Assembly: GCA_021847175.1 (NCBI GenBank)
Contig: JAJZUI010000007.1
Span: 1-38,229 of the forward strand
Length of the DNA stretch: 38,229 nucleotides
Direction of reading: 5' to 3'
Origin: Pseudomonadota bacterium
GTDB taxonomy: Bacteria > Pseudomonadota > Alphaproteobacteria > Acetobacterales > Acetobacteraceae
The first letter of the stretch is position 1; each line of letters opens with the position of its first letter. The translations under genes were made by a program, and so were the position numbers. The notes beneath the pieces were generated by a model. The model searched no databases. It had not been told where the DNA came from and saw nothing but the letters and a program-made list of their open reading frames with translations. Shown here in pieces: positions 1-9,428 of the stretch.

Positions 1-269
1 TACGCGCCGTCGAGATATTCGGCGATCGCCCAGGAATCGATCACCACGCGCTCGCCGTCGCGCAGCGTCGGCACCTGCGCGGGCCCGCTGGCCGGCTCCG
101 GCGCCGGATCGCCGAAGCGCCAGGGGCGTGTCTCGAACGCGAGCCCCTTGTGCGCCAGCGCCAGCCGCGTCCGCCAGCAATAAGGGCTGAAGCGCAAATC
201 CGCGTCGCGTCCGGCCAACTCCCAGAGAATGATTTGCGGGCGGGCGATGGGCGCCCCCGCCAGGCTCAC
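1..269 (-). CDS. Glutathione S-transferase family protein, N-terminal part (truncated by window edge)
   Basis: Reverse-strand translation from GTG at 269: VSLAGAPIARPQIILWELAGRDADLRFSPYCWRTRLALAHKGLAFETRPWRFGDP...VPTLRDGERVVIDSWAIAEYLDGA. GST thioredoxin-fold N-domain pattern (FSPYCWR, VPTL, DSWAIAEYL). GTGA overlap with the upstream gene stop. Confidence 0.82.
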   Translation of the reverse strand, partial: MSLAGAPIARPQIILWELAGRDADLRFSPYCWRTRLALAHKGLAFETRPWRFGDPAPEPASGPAQVPTLRDGERVVIDSWAIAEYLDGA

Positions 270-928
270 GCCGCCACCCGCGCCATCGCCCGCACCGTCG
301 CCAGCGCGTCCGCCGGCTCCATCCGCACCGAGGGCCGCGGGTCCACCTTCGCCGCCGCCACCACCCCGTCCGGCCGGATCACGAAGGCGGACGGCATCGG
401 CAGCACGCTGCCGTCGTCGCCGTTCTCCAGCGCCAGCGGATGGCCGAATTTCGCGTAGAGCAACCGCATGTTCTCCGGCACCGGCCAGACGACCCGGTAG
501 CGCGCCGCCACCTCGCACCCCTGGTCGTGCAGCATCGTGAGCCCGAACCCGAGGCACGCCCCCCCGTCGCGCGCCCGCGCCGGGTCCTGCGGCGACAGCG
601 CCAGCAGCGTCGCCCCTTCCCGCTCCAGCGCGGGACGGATCGCGTCCATCGCCCGCAGCGTCATGGCGCAGAACGGGCACCACAGGCCGCGGTAGAACAC
701 CAGCACCACCGGCCCGCCGGCCAGCGCCTCGGAAAGCCGCCTAACCCGTCCGGAACAATCCGGCAGCGCGAAATCCGGCGCCACCTCGCCAACCTGAACC
801 GCCTTGTCCGGCAGCCCCGCATCGATCGCCGCCTGGTACGCCGCGATCACCGCGGCCCCCGTACGCGGCCCTGCGCGCTCCAGCATCGACTCCCGGAAAG
901 CCGCCAGTTGCGCCGCGAGCGTGTGCAT
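266..928 (-). CDS. Peroxiredoxin-like (AhpC/TSA) family protein
   Basis: Sub-ORF of the 266..1321 ORF starting MHTLAAQLAAFRESMLERAG; contains GEVAPDFALPDCSGR and VVLVFYRGLWCPFCAMTLRAM (CPFC active-site-like motif). GGAGG Shine-Dalgarno just upstream of ATG 928. Confidence 0.88.
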   Translation of the reverse strand: MHTLAAQLAAFRESMLERAGPRTGAAVIAAYQAAIDAGLPDKAVQVGEVAPDFALPDCSGRVRRLSEALAGGPVVLVFYRGLWCPFCAMTLRAMDAIRPALEREGATLLALSPQDPARARDGGACLGFGLTMLHDQGCEVAARYRVVWPVPENMRLLYAKFGHPLALENGDDGSVLPMPSAFVIRPDGVVAAAKVDPRPSVRMEPADALATVRAMARVAA

Positions 929-984
929 GTCGCACCTCCACGGGTAACAGATTGTGTCATACCGCCCATAAATGGAATAACCTT

Positions 985-996
985 CGGATGCATCCG
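985..996. promoter_or_regulatory. Perfect 12-bp palindrome CGGATGCATCCG in divergent LysR/peroxiredoxin intergenic region, flanked by a 9-bp inverted repeat (TCATACCGC 957-965 / GCGGTATGA 1008-1016)
   Basis: Read directly in the 94-bp intergenic region; candidate regulator operator. Confidence 0.5.
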
Positions 997-1022
997 GTCC
1001 ATGCGCTGCGGTATGAAGTGGC

Positions 1023-1940
1023 ATGGACCTGCTGGCCGCCCTCAAGAGCTTCGTCCGCCTCGCTGAAACCGGCAGCTTTTCCGCCGTGGCGCGCGACGTC
1101 GGCGCTACCCAGCCCGCCATCTCGCGCCAGATCACCGCGCTCGAGGACCATCTCGGCGCCCGCCTGGTGCAGCGCAGCACCCGCAGCCTGCGCTTCACGG
1201 AGGACGGCCAGACCCTCCTCGTCCACGCACGCCACATCCTCGACGCCGTCGCCGAGGCCGAGGCCGCGGTCGGCCGCCAGCGCACCACCCCCTCGGGCCT
1301 GGTCCGCCTCGGCGCGCCCACCGTCTTCGGCCGCCTCTACCTCGCCCCGCATGTCGGCCGCCTCCTCGCCCGCAACCCGGAACTGCTGGTCGAGCTGGTG
1401 CTGTCCGACGATGTCTCGGACCTGGTCCAGCAGGGGCTCGACCTCGCGCTGCGCGTGGGGGAGATCGCCGACGTATCCCTCGTCGCGCGCCGCGTCGGCA
1501 GCTTCACCGTCGCCACCGTCGCCTCGCCGGACTACCTCGCCGCCAGGGGCGAGCCCGAGCGGCCCGAAGATCTCGCCGGCCATGAATGCATCCTCTTCAC
1601 CCGCGTCGCGGATCCCCACACCTGGCGCTTCGCCGGCCCCGACGGCGAGAAGCCGGTCGCGGTCGAGGGCCGCCTGCGCGTCAACAGCATCGAGGCCGCG
1701 GTCGCCGCGGCGGTCGCCGGCGCCGGCATCGCGGCCCTGCCCACCTGGCTCATCCGCGACGAACTCGCCGCCGGCTCCCTCAAGCGCATCCTGCACGACT
1801 TCCAGAGCCCGCGCCGCCCGATCTCGCTGGTCTACCCCTCGCGCCGCTTCCTCGCGCCCCGCACCCGCGCCGTGATCGACTTCCTCGTCGCCGAGTTCCG
1901 TCTCGACCCCGCGGTCTCCTCCTACGGCGAGATCGCCTGA
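1023..1940 (+). CDS. LysR family transcriptional regulator
   Basis: N-terminal wHTH MDLLAALKSFVRLAETGSFSAVARDVGATQPAISRQITALEDHLGARLVQRSTRSLRFTEDG is typical LysR; divergent from the peroxiredoxin gene. Confidence 0.95.
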   Translation: MDLLAALKSFVRLAETGSFSAVARDVGATQPAISRQITALEDHLGARLVQRSTRSLRFTEDGQTLLVHARHILDAVAEAEAAVGRQRTTPSGLVRLGAPTVFGRLYLAPHVGRLLARNPELLVELVLSDDVSDLVQQGLDLALRVGEIADVSLVARRVGSFTVATVASPDYLAARGEPERPEDLAGHECILFTRVADPHTWRFAGPDGEKPVAVEGRLRVNSIEAAVAAAVAGAGIAALPTWLIRDELAAGSLKRILHDFQSPRRPISLVYPSRRFLAPRTRAVIDFLVAEFRLDPAVSSYGEIA

Positions 1941-4240
1941 CGCCGTGCCCGCGCGCCGCGCGCCGCGAGCGCGGTATGGATCGCGCGCAGCCTCGCCGCA
2001 CCGGCATCGGTCAGGATCTCGGCACAGCCGCTCTCGTTCCACACACGCCGCGCGAAATCCGGGTGCAGTTCCATCGGCCCCTCCGCGTTCTCGAACGCGG
2101 CGCGGTTGCCGGTGTCGAGGTAGCTCTCGCACGGCGCCCCCTCGGCGAGGACCACGTCGTGCCGGTCGAGCTCCACATGCCAGTACGTCACCTGCCCGCG
2201 CGTCTCCTGCGTGATGGACGTGCCGTTGACGAGGTAGCGCACCGGCACCAGCGCGCCGTCGATCAGCACCGCGTGGTCGGGCGACAGTACCAGGTCGCGC
2301 AGCGGCAGCCCCTCGCCGAGCGCCCCGGCCGAAACCCGAACCGGCATCACGTCATGCGGGCTCGCGTGGCGCCGCAGGTCGAGCCGCCGGAACCCCACCC
2401 AGCGTATCGTCGCAAGCCGCCCGGACGCGGTCGCGAGCCGCTCGCCCGCGCGCAGCGTCTCCACCGCCCGTGCACCGCCCTCGGCCAGCAGCCTCGTCCC
2501 GGTCGCGAAACACGCCGTGATGAACGTGTTCCCACCGCTGTTCGAAACCCTCACCCGCGCCGGGCCGGAAAGATCGAGCGTGGTCCCGCCGGTGAGCGAC
2601 AGCGTGCCGCCCGAGAACGCCTGGTACGACGCCGCGAGCCCGGTGATCTCGATCGTGTCGCCGGCGGCAAACCCGGAAATCGCCTGCCCCGCGGCCAGCC
2701 CCGCCGCATCGCCGCTGGCCAGCCACGCCGCCCCCGCATCGAAGGTCAGCGCCGCGAAATCCACGACCGTCGAACCGATCCCCGCCAGCGTCCCTCGCCC
2801 GGCGCCGAACTCCAGCGTCGAGGTCGCCGTGCTGCCCGAGATGTTGCCGCCGATTACCTCGCCGCCGAACACGGCGCCCGGTTCGACGACCAGGCGGTCC
2901 GTGAAGCCCGCGGCGAAGTCCACCGCGTAGAGCCCGGCCGTCACGTTGATCGTGCCGGCGTTGGTGATCGTGCCGGACCCGGAAAGGAACCCGGCGCCAA
3001 GGCCGGCCCCCACGACCACGCCGCCGGCCTCGTTGACGAACAACCCGCCGGCATTCAGCGCCACGCCGGTGACCGAAGCGCCCTCGATCAACCCGGCGTT
3101 GATCGCCGTCGCCGCGGCCGTAATCGCCAGCACGCCCTGCTGCGCGCCAATGATCGTTCCACCGGTGTGATTGACGACGTAGCCGCCGGCGTTGAGCTGA
3201 ATTCCATTGTTCCTGCCGACGGCCTCGATCGTTCCGGTGTTGTCGATCGTGAGTGCGAAACTCGTGCCGAAGACGCCATTGAAGCCCGCGATCGTTCCCG
3301 CATTGGAGACCGTTCCGCCACCGTACATGGCGATGCCCGATGCCGTCGTGCCGATCACCACACCGTCATTGGTGACCGTCGTCGGCTGTCGATAGCCCGC
3401 ATAAACGCCGTTCTTCGCGCCCGTCAGCAGCGCGCCCCTGGCGTTGAAAACCGTCCCGCCGTCCCGCAGTCGTGCACCGAAGTTGGTCTGGCTGATGATG
3501 GTGCCGTAGTTGGTGAGGCCAACCGAGCTCGTCGTGTACCCATAAAATCCGGCCTTGTACGCGCGTATCATCCCCGTGGCTTCATTGGTCATCGCGCCTC
3601 CGGCACCGAGATCAATGCCGGTGTGAAACTTCGCAATCAGCGTGCCGGCGTTGAAAGCCGTCGCGGGTGCGTGCATCACATAAATGGCGTTGCCATGGGC
3701 GGAAACGAAGCCGCCGACCTGGTTGGTAATCACCCCACCGGCATAGAGCACCAGCCCCTGCGCCCCGTCGGCGAACACCGACCCCTCATTGACGATGGTC
3801 CCAAGCCCCCCGGTGACATACAGCCCATCCCCTGCATTCGCAGGCACCGTGCCGCCGGCGACGACAACCCCGGAACTCGCGTTCGTGATCGCGCCGCCCG
3901 CCAGCAGCACCACCGCGCCGCGGGTCGCGTCGGAGATATATCCGGCATTGACCACCGTCGCCGCCGCACCCGTCGCCAGCACGGCATGGAGCGCCGCCTC
4001 GATCGTCCCGCCAGCCGCGTTCAGGACATAGCCGCCATCCTTAAGAAAAACGCCGCGGAAACTTCCGGTTCCGGTCGAGAAAACGGCACCCAGATTGTCG
4101 ATGCTCCACGGCGTCGCCGCATAGAGCGCCGATGCGGCCGAGGTAACATTGATAACGCCGGTAACCGTCACGGGGTCCGCGTAAACCCCGGGCGTCAGTT
4201 GCACCGGCGACAAATGGATTCCGGATATCGTGCCCGACAT
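1922..4240 (-). CDS. Large beta-helix/autotransporter-passenger-like repeat protein with C-terminal Hint domain
   Basis: 772 aa; many G-[GT]-x-[VI]-x-N-x-G-x-I-type repeats, then CFATGTRLLAEGGARAVETLRAGERLATASG...LSPDHAVLIDGALVPVRYLVNGTSI, a Hint-type autoprocessing domain. Confidence 0.85.
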   Translation of the reverse strand: MSGTISGIHLSPVQLTPGVYADPVTVTGVINVTSAASALYAATPWSIDNLGAVFSTGTGSFRGVFLKDGGYVLNAAGGTIEAALHAVLATGAAATVVNAGYISDATRGAVVLLAGGAITNASSGVVVAGGTVPANAGDGLYVTGGLGTIVNEGSVFADGAQGLVLYAGGVITNQVGGFVSAHGNAIYVMHAPATAFNAGTLIAKFHTGIDLGAGGAMTNEATGMIRAYKAGFYGYTTSSVGLTNYGTIISQTNFGARLRDGGTVFNARGALLTGAKNGVYAGYRQPTTVTNDGVVIGTTASGIAMYGGGTVSNAGTIAGFNGVFGTSFALTIDNTGTIEAVGRNNGIQLNAGGYVVNHTGGTIIGAQQGVLAITAAATAINAGLIEGASVTGVALNAGGLFVNEAGGVVVGAGLGAGFLSGSGTITNAGTINVTAGLYAVDFAAGFTDRLVVEPGAVFGGEVIGGNISGSTATSTLEFGAGRGTLAGIGSTVVDFAALTFDAGAAWLASGDAAGLAAGQAISGFAAGDTIEITGLAASYQAFSGGTLSLTGGTTLDLSGPARVRVSNSGGNTFITACFATGTRLLAEGGARAVETLRAGERLATASGRLATIRWVGFRRLDLRRHASPHDVMPVRVSAGALGEGLPLRDLVLSPDHAVLIDGALVPVRYLVNGTSITQETRGQVTYWHVELDRHDVVLAEGAPCESYLDTGNRAAFENAEGPMELHPDFARRVWNESGCAEILTDAGAARLRAIHTALAARGARARRQAISP

Positions 4241-4495
4241 GTGCCACCCCCAGCATGTCCGGAATTATCCAGCGGCAAGCGCATCCGGAATTGCAACAGA
4301 ATTGGCACCGCAACCCGCAAACGGCGGGTAACGATGTCGTGACTTTTTTGGAACCGCCCGCGAACTTTCTTGCTTTACTTGAATTCGTGGCTCGCTCGCG
4401 GCCCCGGACACGCCCATCCGCCGCCACCCCCGCGGCCCGTCCCCGCCCCCAGCGATCTTCTTGTCGGCCACGCCCCGGGCGCCGATAATACGCCG

Positions 4496-5164
4496 GTGAA
4501 TATCCTCGCCCCGCCCCGCGCGCGCCTCACGGTGGAGGTCGTCCACGACCTCGTCTGCCCCTGGTGCTACCTCGGGCTGCGGCGCCTGCTGCGCACGCTG
4601 CGCGCCCGTCCGGACCTCGCGGTGGAGCTCGCCTGGCGCCCCTTCCTGCTGAACCCGGACATGCCGCGCCTCGGCATGGCGTGGGGCGACTACGTGGTGC
4701 GCAAGTTCGGCGGCGAGGACCGTGCCCGCCGCCTCTACACCACCATCGCCCAGGTCGCCGCCGGCGAGGGCCTGGCGCTGGATTTCAACGCCATCGCCCG
4801 CGTTCCCTCCTCGGTCGATGCCCACCGCCTCGTCCGCCACGCCGTGCGCGCCGGCGGCCCCGATAGCTCCGCGGAGGGCCTCGTCATGGCCCTGTTCCGC
4901 GCCCATTTCGCCCAGGGCCGCGACATCGGCAGCCGCGCGGTGCTCACCGCCATCGCCGAGGAAAACGGCGTGCCCGGTGCCGCCGCCTTCCTCGCCTCGG
5001 ACGCCGAGACCGACGCCATCCACGCCGAGAACCTGCGCGCCCACCGCCTCGGCATCAACGGCGTGCCCTGCTTCGTCATCGCCGGCCGCCACGCCATCGC
5101 AGGCGCGCAGGAGAGCGAAGTCATCGAGCGCCTGCTCGACGTCGCCGCCCTGGAGGGCGCCTGA
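4496..5164 (+). CDS. DsbA family (FrnE-like) oxidoreductase
   Basis: VNILAPPRARLTVEVVHDLVCPWCYLGLRRLLRTL...; C-terminal INGVPCFVIAGRHAIAGAQESEVIERLL is typical of DsbA/FrnE. GTG start at 4496 chosen within ORF 4370..5164. Confidence 0.9.
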   Translation: MNILAPPRARLTVEVVHDLVCPWCYLGLRRLLRTLRARPDLAVELAWRPFLLNPDMPRLGMAWGDYVVRKFGGEDRARRLYTTIAQVAAGEGLALDFNAIARVPSSVDAHRLVRHAVRAGGPDSSAEGLVMALFRAHFAQGRDIGSRAVLTAIAEENGVPGAAAFLASDAETDAIHAENLRAHRLGINGVPCFVIAGRHAIAGAQESEVIERLLDVAALEGA

Positions 5165-5595
5165 CCGCCATCCGCCCCGCCATCCGACAGGCGACCGCGG
5201 CCGACGCGCCGGAAGTCGCGCGCCTCCTCCACCACCTCGGCTACGACATCACCCCCGCGCAGGCCGCCTCCCGCCTCGCCACCCTCGCGAAACACAACGA
5301 CCCCGTCTTCCTCGCCGAGCAGGACGGAAGCGCCGTCGGCCTCGTCGCACTCCACCGCACCCAGATGCTCCACGCCGAGGGTGAGACCGCGCGCATCACG
5401 GCGCTGGTCGTCGCCCCGGAAGCCCGCCGCCAGGGCATCGCCTCCGCTCTCGTCGCCCGCGCCCGCGAATGGTCCGCCGGCTGCGCCGTCCTCGAGCTCA
5501 CCACCGGCGTCCAGCGCAAGGACGCCCACGCTTTCTACATCCGCGAGGGCTTCGTCTCGAACGCGATACGTTTCAAGACCGGCCCCGGCCGCTGA
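5161..5595 (+). CDS. GNAT family N-acetyltransferase (apparent non-ATG start, CTG at 5161)
   Basis: In-frame translation upstream of ATG 5365: LTAIRPAIRQATAADAPEVARLLHHLGYDITPAQAASRLATLAKHNDPVFLAEQDGSAVGLVALHRT..., then ARITALVVAPEARRQGIASALVARAREWSAGCAVLELTTGVQRKDAHAFYIREGFV (GNAT motif A). No in-frame ATG/GTG/TTG seen between 5041 and 5161. Confidence 0.8.
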   Translation: MTAIRPAIRQATAADAPEVARLLHHLGYDITPAQAASRLATLAKHNDPVFLAEQDGSAVGLVALHRTQMLHAEGETARITALVVAPEARRQGIASALVARAREWSAGCAVLELTTGVQRKDAHAFYIREGFVSNAIRFKTGPGR

Positions 5596-5596
5596 C

Positions 5597-8500
5597 TCAC
5601 GCCGCCTTCGCCTCGTTCGCAATCGCCGCCAGAGCCGAGAGCGTCTCGCGGGCCGCGCGCAACCGTTGCGTCAGCGTCATGTCGCGCACCAGGGCCAGCT
5701 TGTGGTCCGGCCGCAGCCTAACCATCCCGCCCCGCGTCGCCAGCCACGTCACCAGCCCCGCCGGGTTGCGGAATGCGTTGCGCCGGAACCCGATCACCAT
5801 CCCCTTCGGCCCCGCCTCCAGCTTCTCGACATCCGCCTCGCGGCACAACCGCTTCAACCCCACCACCGCGAGCAGGTTCTCCACCTCCTCCGGCAGCTTG
5901 CCGAACCGGTCGACCAGCTCCGCCGCCATCGCCTCGCTCTCCGCGTCCGATGCCAGCGCCGCGATGCGCCGATAGAGCCCGAGCCGCACCGGCAGGTCGC
6001 GCACATAGGTCTCGGGGATCAGCACCGGCAGGCCCAGCGCGATCGTCGGCGCCCACTCGCGGTCCGCCACGCGCCCCCTGCCCTGCGCCCGCAACTCGGC
6101 AACAGCGTCCTCGAGCATCTGCTGATAGAGCTCGATCCCCACCTCGCGGATATGCCCGCTCTGCTGGTCGCCCAGCAGGTTCCCCGCACCGCGGATATCG
6201 AGGTCGTGGCTCGCCAGCGTGAACCCCGCGCCCAGCGTATCCAGCGTCTGCATCACATCCAGCCGCTTCTTCGCGGTTGCCGACAACGGCTGCGTCGGCG
6301 GCCAGGTCAGGTACGCATAGCCCCGCTGCTTGCCCCGCCCCACGCGCCCGCGCAATTGGTAAAGCTGACCGAGTCCGAAACGATCCGCCCGGTAGACGAT
6401 CAGCGTGTTCACCGCCGGCATGTCGAGCCCGCTCTCGACGATGTTGGTCGAGAGCAGGATGTCGTGCCGCCCGTCGCCGAACTCGGTCATGACGCGCTCG
6501 AGCTGCGTCGGTGCCATCCGCCCATGCGCCTCCACCACCCGTGCCTCGGGTGCGATCTCGCGCAGCCGCTCGGCCATGCGCGGCAGGTCCTCGATGCGCG
6601 GGCACACGCAGAACACCTGCCCGCCGCGGAACCGCTCGCGCTGGATCGCCTCGCGCGCCACCAGCGCGTCGAACGGCCCGATGAATGTCCGCACCGCGAG
6701 CCGGTCCACCGGCGGGGTCGCGATCAGGCTCATCTCCCGCACGCCGGAAAGCGACATCTGCAGCGTGCGCGGAATCGGCGTCGCCGTCAGCGTCAGCACG
6801 TGGATATCCGCGCGCAGGGCCTTCAGCTTTTCCTTGTGCGCGACGCCGAAATGTTGCTCCTCGTCAATGATCAGCAGCCCGAGGTCCGCGAACTCGACCC
6901 CCTTCGCCAGCAGCGCGTGCGTGCCGATCACGATGTTGACCGTCCCGTCCTTCAGCCCCGCCTTCACCGCCGCCGCCTCCTTCGCGGAAACCATCCGCGA
7001 AAGCTGCGCCACCTTCACCGGCAGCCCCTGGAACCGCGCCGAGAACACCCGGTGGTGCTGGCGCGCCAGCAGCGTCGTCGGCACCACCACCGCCACCTGT
7101 GCGCCCGACATCGCGGCGACGAATGCCGCGCGCAGCGCCACCTCCGTCTTGCCGAACCCCACGTCGCCGCAGATCAGCCGGTCCATCGGGTGGCCGGAGG
7201 CGAGGTCCTCCAGCACATCGGCGATCGCCCGCGCCTGGTCCTCCGTCTCCGCGAACGGGAAGCGCGCGCAGAACTCGTCCCAGCTCCCCTCCGGCGGCGC
7301 CATCAGCGGCGCCTCCTGCAGCTGCCGTTGCGCCGCCGTTCTGATCAGCTCCGCTGCCATGTCGCGGATGCGCGACTTCATCCGCGCCTTGCGAGCCTGC
7401 CACGAGGCCCCACCCAGCTTGTCGAGCGCCACCCCGGCGCTCTCCGCGCCGTAGCGCGACAACGCCTCGATGTTCTCGACCGGCAGGAACAGCTTGCCGT
7501 CGTCGTCGTAGAGGATGCGCAGGCAGTCGTGCGGCGCGCCCGAGACCGTCAGCGTCACCAGCCCGTCATACCGCCCGATGCCGTGGTCCTCGTGCACCAC
7601 GAGGTCGCCGACCTCGATCTCGCTCGCTTCCGCAATGAACTGGTCCGCCCGCCGGCGCCGCCGCGGCGGCCTGGCGATCCGTTCGCCCAGCAGGTCCTGC
7701 TCGGCCACGATCGCGAGGTCCGGCGCGACAAACCCGCGGTCCAGCCCCAGCGTGGCCAGCGCGATCGTCCCTTTCGGAACCCCCGCGATCCCGACGGCCG
7801 TCTCCACCGGCGCCGTCGCCAGCCCCCGCTCGGAGAGGATATGCGCGAGCCGGTCGCGCGAGCCCGCGGACCACGCCGCCAGCGCCACCTTCCGCCCGTC
7901 GCGCAGCCACCGCCCCGCCGCCTCCGCGAACGCGGCGATCGCATCCGGTCCGGTCGCCGCGGCCTGCGCGGAGAACAGCGGCCCCGGCCGCGCGCCCGCC
8001 TCCACCCCCGCCGCCCCTTCCGGCCGCGCGAACGGCGAGAACGCCGTCGCCTGGTGCGCGGCCAGCAGCGCGTCCCATTCCTCGCGCGAGAGATACAGCG
8101 CCGTCTCCGCCAGCGGCCGGTATGCCAGTTCCCCGTCACGCGGCATCGCCAGCCGCGCCTGGTGATGGTCGGCGATCATCTCGAACCGCGACGTCGCCGA
8201 CGCCTCCCACTGGTCGTCCAGCGTCAGCAACGCCTTCGGCACGTAGTCCGCCAGCGTCTCCATCCGCTCGAAGAACAGTGGCAGGAAATGCTCCATCCCC
8301 GGATGCCGCCGCCCCTCGGAAAGCGAGAGATAGATCGGGTCGGACGCCGCCGCCGCACCCGCATGCGCCCGCCACCCGGTGCGGAACCGCGAGATCGACT
8401 CCTTGTCGAGCGGCACCTCGCAGACCGGCCGCAGCACGATCGCCTCCACGGCCTCGCCGCTGCGCTGCGTCTCCGGGTCGAACCGCCGTATCGACTCGAT

Positions 8501-9034
8501 CTCGTCGCCGAACAGGTCGAGCCGCACCGGCTCCTCGGCGCCGGCGGGAAACAGGTCGACGATCCCGCCGCGCAGCGCATAGTCCCCCGGCTCCATCACC
8601 GTGCCCGCGCGCACGTAGCCATGCGCCTCGAGCCGCCGCGCCAGTTCCTCCGGCTTCACCGAGCCGCCCTTGGCCAGCCGCAGCGAAGCCCCCGCGAACA
8701 CGTGCCGCGGCACCACGCGCTGCACCAGCGCGTTCACCGTCGTCAGCACGACGCGGGGACCGGCCGGCGCCTCCGCCAGCCGCGCCAGCGTCGCCATCCG
8801 CTCGGCCACCAGCACGGGGTGGGGCGAAACCCGGTCGTAGGGCAGGCAGTCCCAGGCCGGGAACCGCACCACCTCCAGTTCGGGCGCGAAGAACGCCAGC
8901 GCCTCCGCCACCCGCGCCATGCGCGCATCGTCGCGCGCCACGTGCAGCACCGCCCCGCCGGTCTCGCGGGCGCGCTGGGCGATCAGCCGCGAGACATGCC
9001 CCTCCGGCGCGCCGAAGACGGTCAGCACCGTCAT
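5597..9034 (-). CDS. mfd: Transcription-repair coupling factor Mfd
   Basis: 1145 aa; UvrB-homology N-terminus, RecG-like helicase motifs (LICGDVGFGKTEVALRAAF, LLIIDEEQHFGV, LTLTATPIPRTLQMSLSG), TRCF C-terminal domain. Confidence 0.97.
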   Translation of the reverse strand: MTVLTVFGAPEGHVSRLIAQRARETGGAVLHVARDDARMARVAEALAFFAPELEVVRFPAWDCLPYDRVSPHPVLVAERMATLARLAEAPAGPRVVLTTVNALVQRVVPRHVFAGASLRLAKGGSVKPEELARRLEAHGYVRAGTVMEPGDYALRGGIVDLFPAGAEEPVRLDLFGDEIESIRRFDPETQRSGEAVEAIVLRPVCEVPLDKESISRFRTGWRAHAGAAAASDPIYLSLSEGRRHPGMEHFLPLFFERMETLADYVPKALLTLDDQWEASATSRFEMIADHHQARLAMPRDGELAYRPLAETALYLSREEWDALLAAHQATAFSPFARPEGAAGVEAGARPGPLFSAQAAATGPDAIAAFAEAAGRWLRDGRKVALAAWSAGSRDRLAHILSERGLATAPVETAVGIAGVPKGTIALATLGLDRGFVAPDLAIVAEQDLLGERIARPPRRRRRADQFIAEASEIEVGDLVVHEDHGIGRYDGLVTLTVSGAPHDCLRILYDDDGKLFLPVENIEALSRYGAESAGVALDKLGGASWQARKARMKSRIRDMAAELIRTAAQRQLQEAPLMAPPEGSWDEFCARFPFAETEDQARAIADVLEDLASGHPMDRLICGDVGFGKTEVALRAAFVAAMSGAQVAVVVPTTLLARQHHRVFSARFQGLPVKVAQLSRMVSAKEAAAVKAGLKDGTVNIVIGTHALLAKGVEFADLGLLIIDEEQHFGVAHKEKLKALRADIHVLTLTATPIPRTLQMSLSGVREMSLIATPPVDRLAVRTFIGPFDALVAREAIQRERFRGGQVFCVCPRIEDLPRMAERLREIAPEARVVEAHGRMAPTQLERVMTEFGDGRHDILLSTNIVESGLDMPAVNTLIVYRADRFGLGQLYQLRGRVGRGKQRGYAYLTWPPTQPLSATAKKRLDVMQTLDTLGAGFTLASHDLDIRGAGNLLGDQQSGHIREVGIELYQQMLEDAVAELRAQGRGRVADREWAPTIALGLPVLIPETYVRDLPVRLGLYRRIAALASDAESEAMAAELVDRFGKLPEEVENLLAVVGLKRLCREADVEKLEAGPKGMVIGFRRNAFRNPAGLVTWLATRGGMVRLRPDHKLALVRDMTLTQRLRAARETLSALAAIANEAKAA

Positions 9035-9318
9035 GCCACATCCCCCGTCATGCGCAGCGCGTCGCCACGCAGCGCCCGCAGCAGCGCCGCGTGCTCCCCC
9101 TCGGGGATCGCCACCCGCCCGGTCAGCCAGTCCGCCAGGTCCGGCTCCGGCAGCTCCAGCAGCGCCTCCATCGCCGCCACCGCCGCCTCGTCCATCCCCG
9201 CGAGGTGGCGCGCGACATAGCCGCCGATGAGCAAATCCGTCTCGTGCGTGCCGCGATGCGTGGCACGGAACAGCAGCCGCCGGCGGCGGTGCTCCAGCGA
9301 TTTTTCGTCAGGCTGCAC
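9031..9318 (-). CDS. sdhE: FAD assembly factor SdhE (DUF339)
   Basis: VQPDEKSLEHRRRRLLFRATHRGTHETDLLIGGYVARHL...LLELPEPDLADWLTGR; ATGA overlap with mfd. GTG start at 9318 is inferred. Confidence 0.88.
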   Translation of the reverse strand: MQPDEKSLEHRRRRLLFRATHRGTHETDLLIGGYVARHLAGMDEAAVAAMEALLELPEPDLADWLTGRVAIPEGEHAALLRALRGDALRMTGDVA

Positions 9319-9428
9319 GCCCCGCAGGTAGCGCGCCGGGCCGGCGATTGCCAGCCCGCGCCGCGCATGGCCCGCCGCACGGCAGGCAGACGCTTGCGGC
9401 ACCGCGCCCTCTGCCCTCACTTAGTTCC

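Noticed and set aside
1586-4342. 918-aa plus-strand ORF antisense to the Hint-domain gene
   Set aside because: Arg-rich shadow ORF; the opposite strand encodes a coherent repeat + Hint protein.
5381-9220. 1279-aa plus-strand ORF antisense to mfd
   Set aside because: Arg/Pro/His-rich translation with no recognisable domains; typical shadow ORF in high-GC DNA opposite a convincing mfd.
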